Source: Erpobdella octoculata (lineage: Eukaryota > Annelida > Clitellata > Hirudinida > Erpobdellidae). Taken from it: a DNA stretch of 64,000 bases. The position numbers and the translations under genes were made by a program. The notes under the pieces are model-generated. The model saw nothing but the letters and a program-made list of their open reading frames with translations, did no database searches and was not told the origin of the DNA. The DNA is taken from positions 15,052,187 to 15,116,186 of the forward strand of contig OZ022239.1 of the NCBI GenBank assembly GCA_963978895.1. The letters run 5' to 3'. Positions 62,617 through 64,000 of the stretch are shown piece by piece; position 1 is the first letter of the stretch; every line of letters begins with the position of its first letter.

Positions 62617-63461
62617 CTATAATGTCACAACAAAGGTAATTTTTAATGATCTTTATATTAAAGTGAAGATGTTATTAAACATGTGATTCCAGTTAGCGTG
62701 GAAGTATTACTTAACACGTGCTTCATAGAACCATGGATAAAGAAAGAGGTGTGTCATTAACCGGTCAAAGTATTAGTACAGTAAGCACTAACGTTATCAT
62801 TTTTTTAATTAGAAAATTTTCAAAAGCTGTAGCATGATATGATTCTTAAAACAAGTGATCATAAAAAATTAAATTATCCTTTTAAAGGCATTTTTAAAAT
62901 AAGTATTAGGGGCTGTGTTGGTCTTGTGAGACGTTTTGGTCTAGTGGTGTGGCCCGGAGTACCCGGGGTCGATTTTTAACTTGCTGTAATAAAACTTCTA
63001 TTGAATGTATCGGATAGCCACGTTGAGCCCGTTTTACAGGCCAAAAAACAAGACCTTTCATAAAGATAAAGCTATGCAAATGCAATTTTAAATAAAACCC
63101 CTTATTAAATCAATGTTTATTTATCTTGGTGTTTCAAGGCATCTACTGCTACATAGATCATCATCACTACTAGAACAGCTTTTGAAAATGTACCAAATTT
63201 TTAAAACTACAGATTTTTACACACTTTTATTTAACTTGATTTCTCTGTCTCTCTGTCTGTGGTCAAATTTTGTGAATTTTAGAAAAGTTAGAACTTTGAA
63301 ACTTTCAGCATAGACTTTATTTATTTAATTGTTTAACCAAAAAAGGGTCACAAATGACCACTAGCACAAATTGGTGAACGAAAACATTAAAATGATCAGC
63401 ATTAGTTAGAAATGGCAAAATGATTTAACCACCATGCATAGATGAAATATATATAATTCAA
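62617..63461. other. Upstream CABLES intron or intergenic DNA, no gene called
   Basis: A possible tRNA-derived fragment at 62930-62985 (TGGTCTAGTGGTGTGG like an A-box, GGGGTCGATT like a B-box). A short frame with a good start context at 62733-62780 followed by GTAAGC is noted in the rejected list. The rest is AT-rich without structure that I can read. Confidence 0.4.
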
Positions 63462-64000
63462 TTAAATTATCAGAAACTTCTTCAAATCGGCATCGGAAAC
63501 CCAGGACTTAAAACGACTATGGGTTGTGGAGTTAACAATATGTGGAGCTAAGGAGTTCCAAGGTTTCACGACGCGGCTGGTGAAGAAATGGAGCCTGTGA
63601 GTGGGGGAGCATTTTTCTTGGCGTAGACGAAGGGTGTGACCACAAGTGTGAGACAGCAGGAAATTAGGGAATTCAGGGATGATGAAGTGAGTGAAACTGT
63701 ATAGTATTTTGTGACAAAAGCATAAATCGTTGATAAGTCGTCGATGTTCCAGTGTCTTTAAACCAAGTTTTTGAAGTCTTATCATATAAGGTAGAGTTCG
63801 TAATCCTGGTATAGCCCTTGTGAAAAATCTTTGAACTCGCTCAATCTTTGTTATAAACTGCTTGTTATGTGGGCTCCAGACCGGAGAACAATATTCAAGA
63901 ATTGGACGAACATATGTGCAATACGCTTTGGTCAATATTCGCTTGTCCCTTGGACGAAAGCATTTGAGGATTAGGCGTGTTCTAACAAAGGCCTTGTGAA
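63462..64000 (-). mobile_element. LINE RT C-terminal region (CR1-like), runs off the window
   Basis: A 157-codon minus-strand frame (63935-63462) continues in a coding-like manner beyond 63935. Blocks: YVRPILEYCSPVWSPHNKQF, KIERVQRFFTRAIPGLRTLP, RLQKLGLKTLEHRRLINDL, FFTSRVVKPWNSLAPHIVNS. This is the conserved post-RT region of CR1-like LINEs. The frame is intact here, so this may be a fairly young copy. Its 5' part lies outside the window. Confidence 0.85.

Noticed and set aside
62733..62780. Short frame with good start context (ACCATGG) followed by GTAAGC, a possible first exon of a plus-strand gene
   Set aside because: Only 16 codons, no downstream exon found before the window end, and it lies next to CABLES exons on the other strand.

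Overview
This window is AT-rich nuclear DNA from an animal, probably an invertebrate. It carries intron-rich, human-like exon structures with GT-AG introns, long (TA)n tracts, and many hAT-type DNA transposons and LINE relics. The phylum cannot be fixed from sequence alone. Introns are packed with mobile elements, several nested inside one another.

Four host genes can be reconstructed exon by exon with consistent splice phases. (1) 1590-11365 (+): an FKBP6/Shutdown-type inactive immunophilin co-chaperone (FKBP domain, TPR domain, acidic tail); its first exon was not found. (2) 11544-18251 (-): PSMC3, the Rpt5 ATPase of the 26S proteasome, complete in 12 exons, 428 residues. (3) 20804-51213 (+): a large SLP-76/BLNK-family adaptor of about 1,060 residues, with many small phase-1 exons carrying acidic tyrosine motifs, proline-rich stretches and a C-terminal SH2 domain over three exons. 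(4) 52047-62616 (-): a CABLES-family cyclin-box protein, 5' end not resolved. Genes 1/2 and 3/4 are convergent pairs; genes 2/3 are divergent, with 2.5 kb between them.

Mobile DNA by region. 0-1.3 kb: a foldback repeat split by a hAT element with an 8-bp target duplication. 3-6.2 kb: two short elements sharing a LINE-type 3' tail and a LINE reverse-transcriptase (RT) end. 13.6-16.3 kb: nested and single hAT elements in PSMC3 introns. 19.4-20.3 kb: a Ty3/Gypsy-like gag relic. 21-32 kb: hAT elements (one ZMYM1-like transposase relic), a terminal-inverted-repeat MITE family and a pogo/Tigger-like element. 32-36.5 kb: an old RT relic containing a 20-bp minisatellite, then a young LINE whose 5' half is inverted (twin-priming structure) with a 12-bp target duplication. 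41-45.6 kb: two L2/CR1-like LINE relics and a MULE-like element with arrays of a CGTTTTGTC motif. 53.4-61.3 kb: two more hAT elements and a 2.4-kb element with terminal inverted repeats of about 620-660 bp enclosing a Ulp1-type cysteine protease plus PHD finger. The window ends inside another LINE.

The host genes have unrelated roles (piRNA co-chaperone, proteasome, phosphotyrosine adaptor, CDK/Abl-linked cyclin-box protein), and nothing suggests a functional cluster. The most notable items are the expanded phosphotyrosine adaptor, the twin-primed LINE and the Ulp1-PHD transposon.
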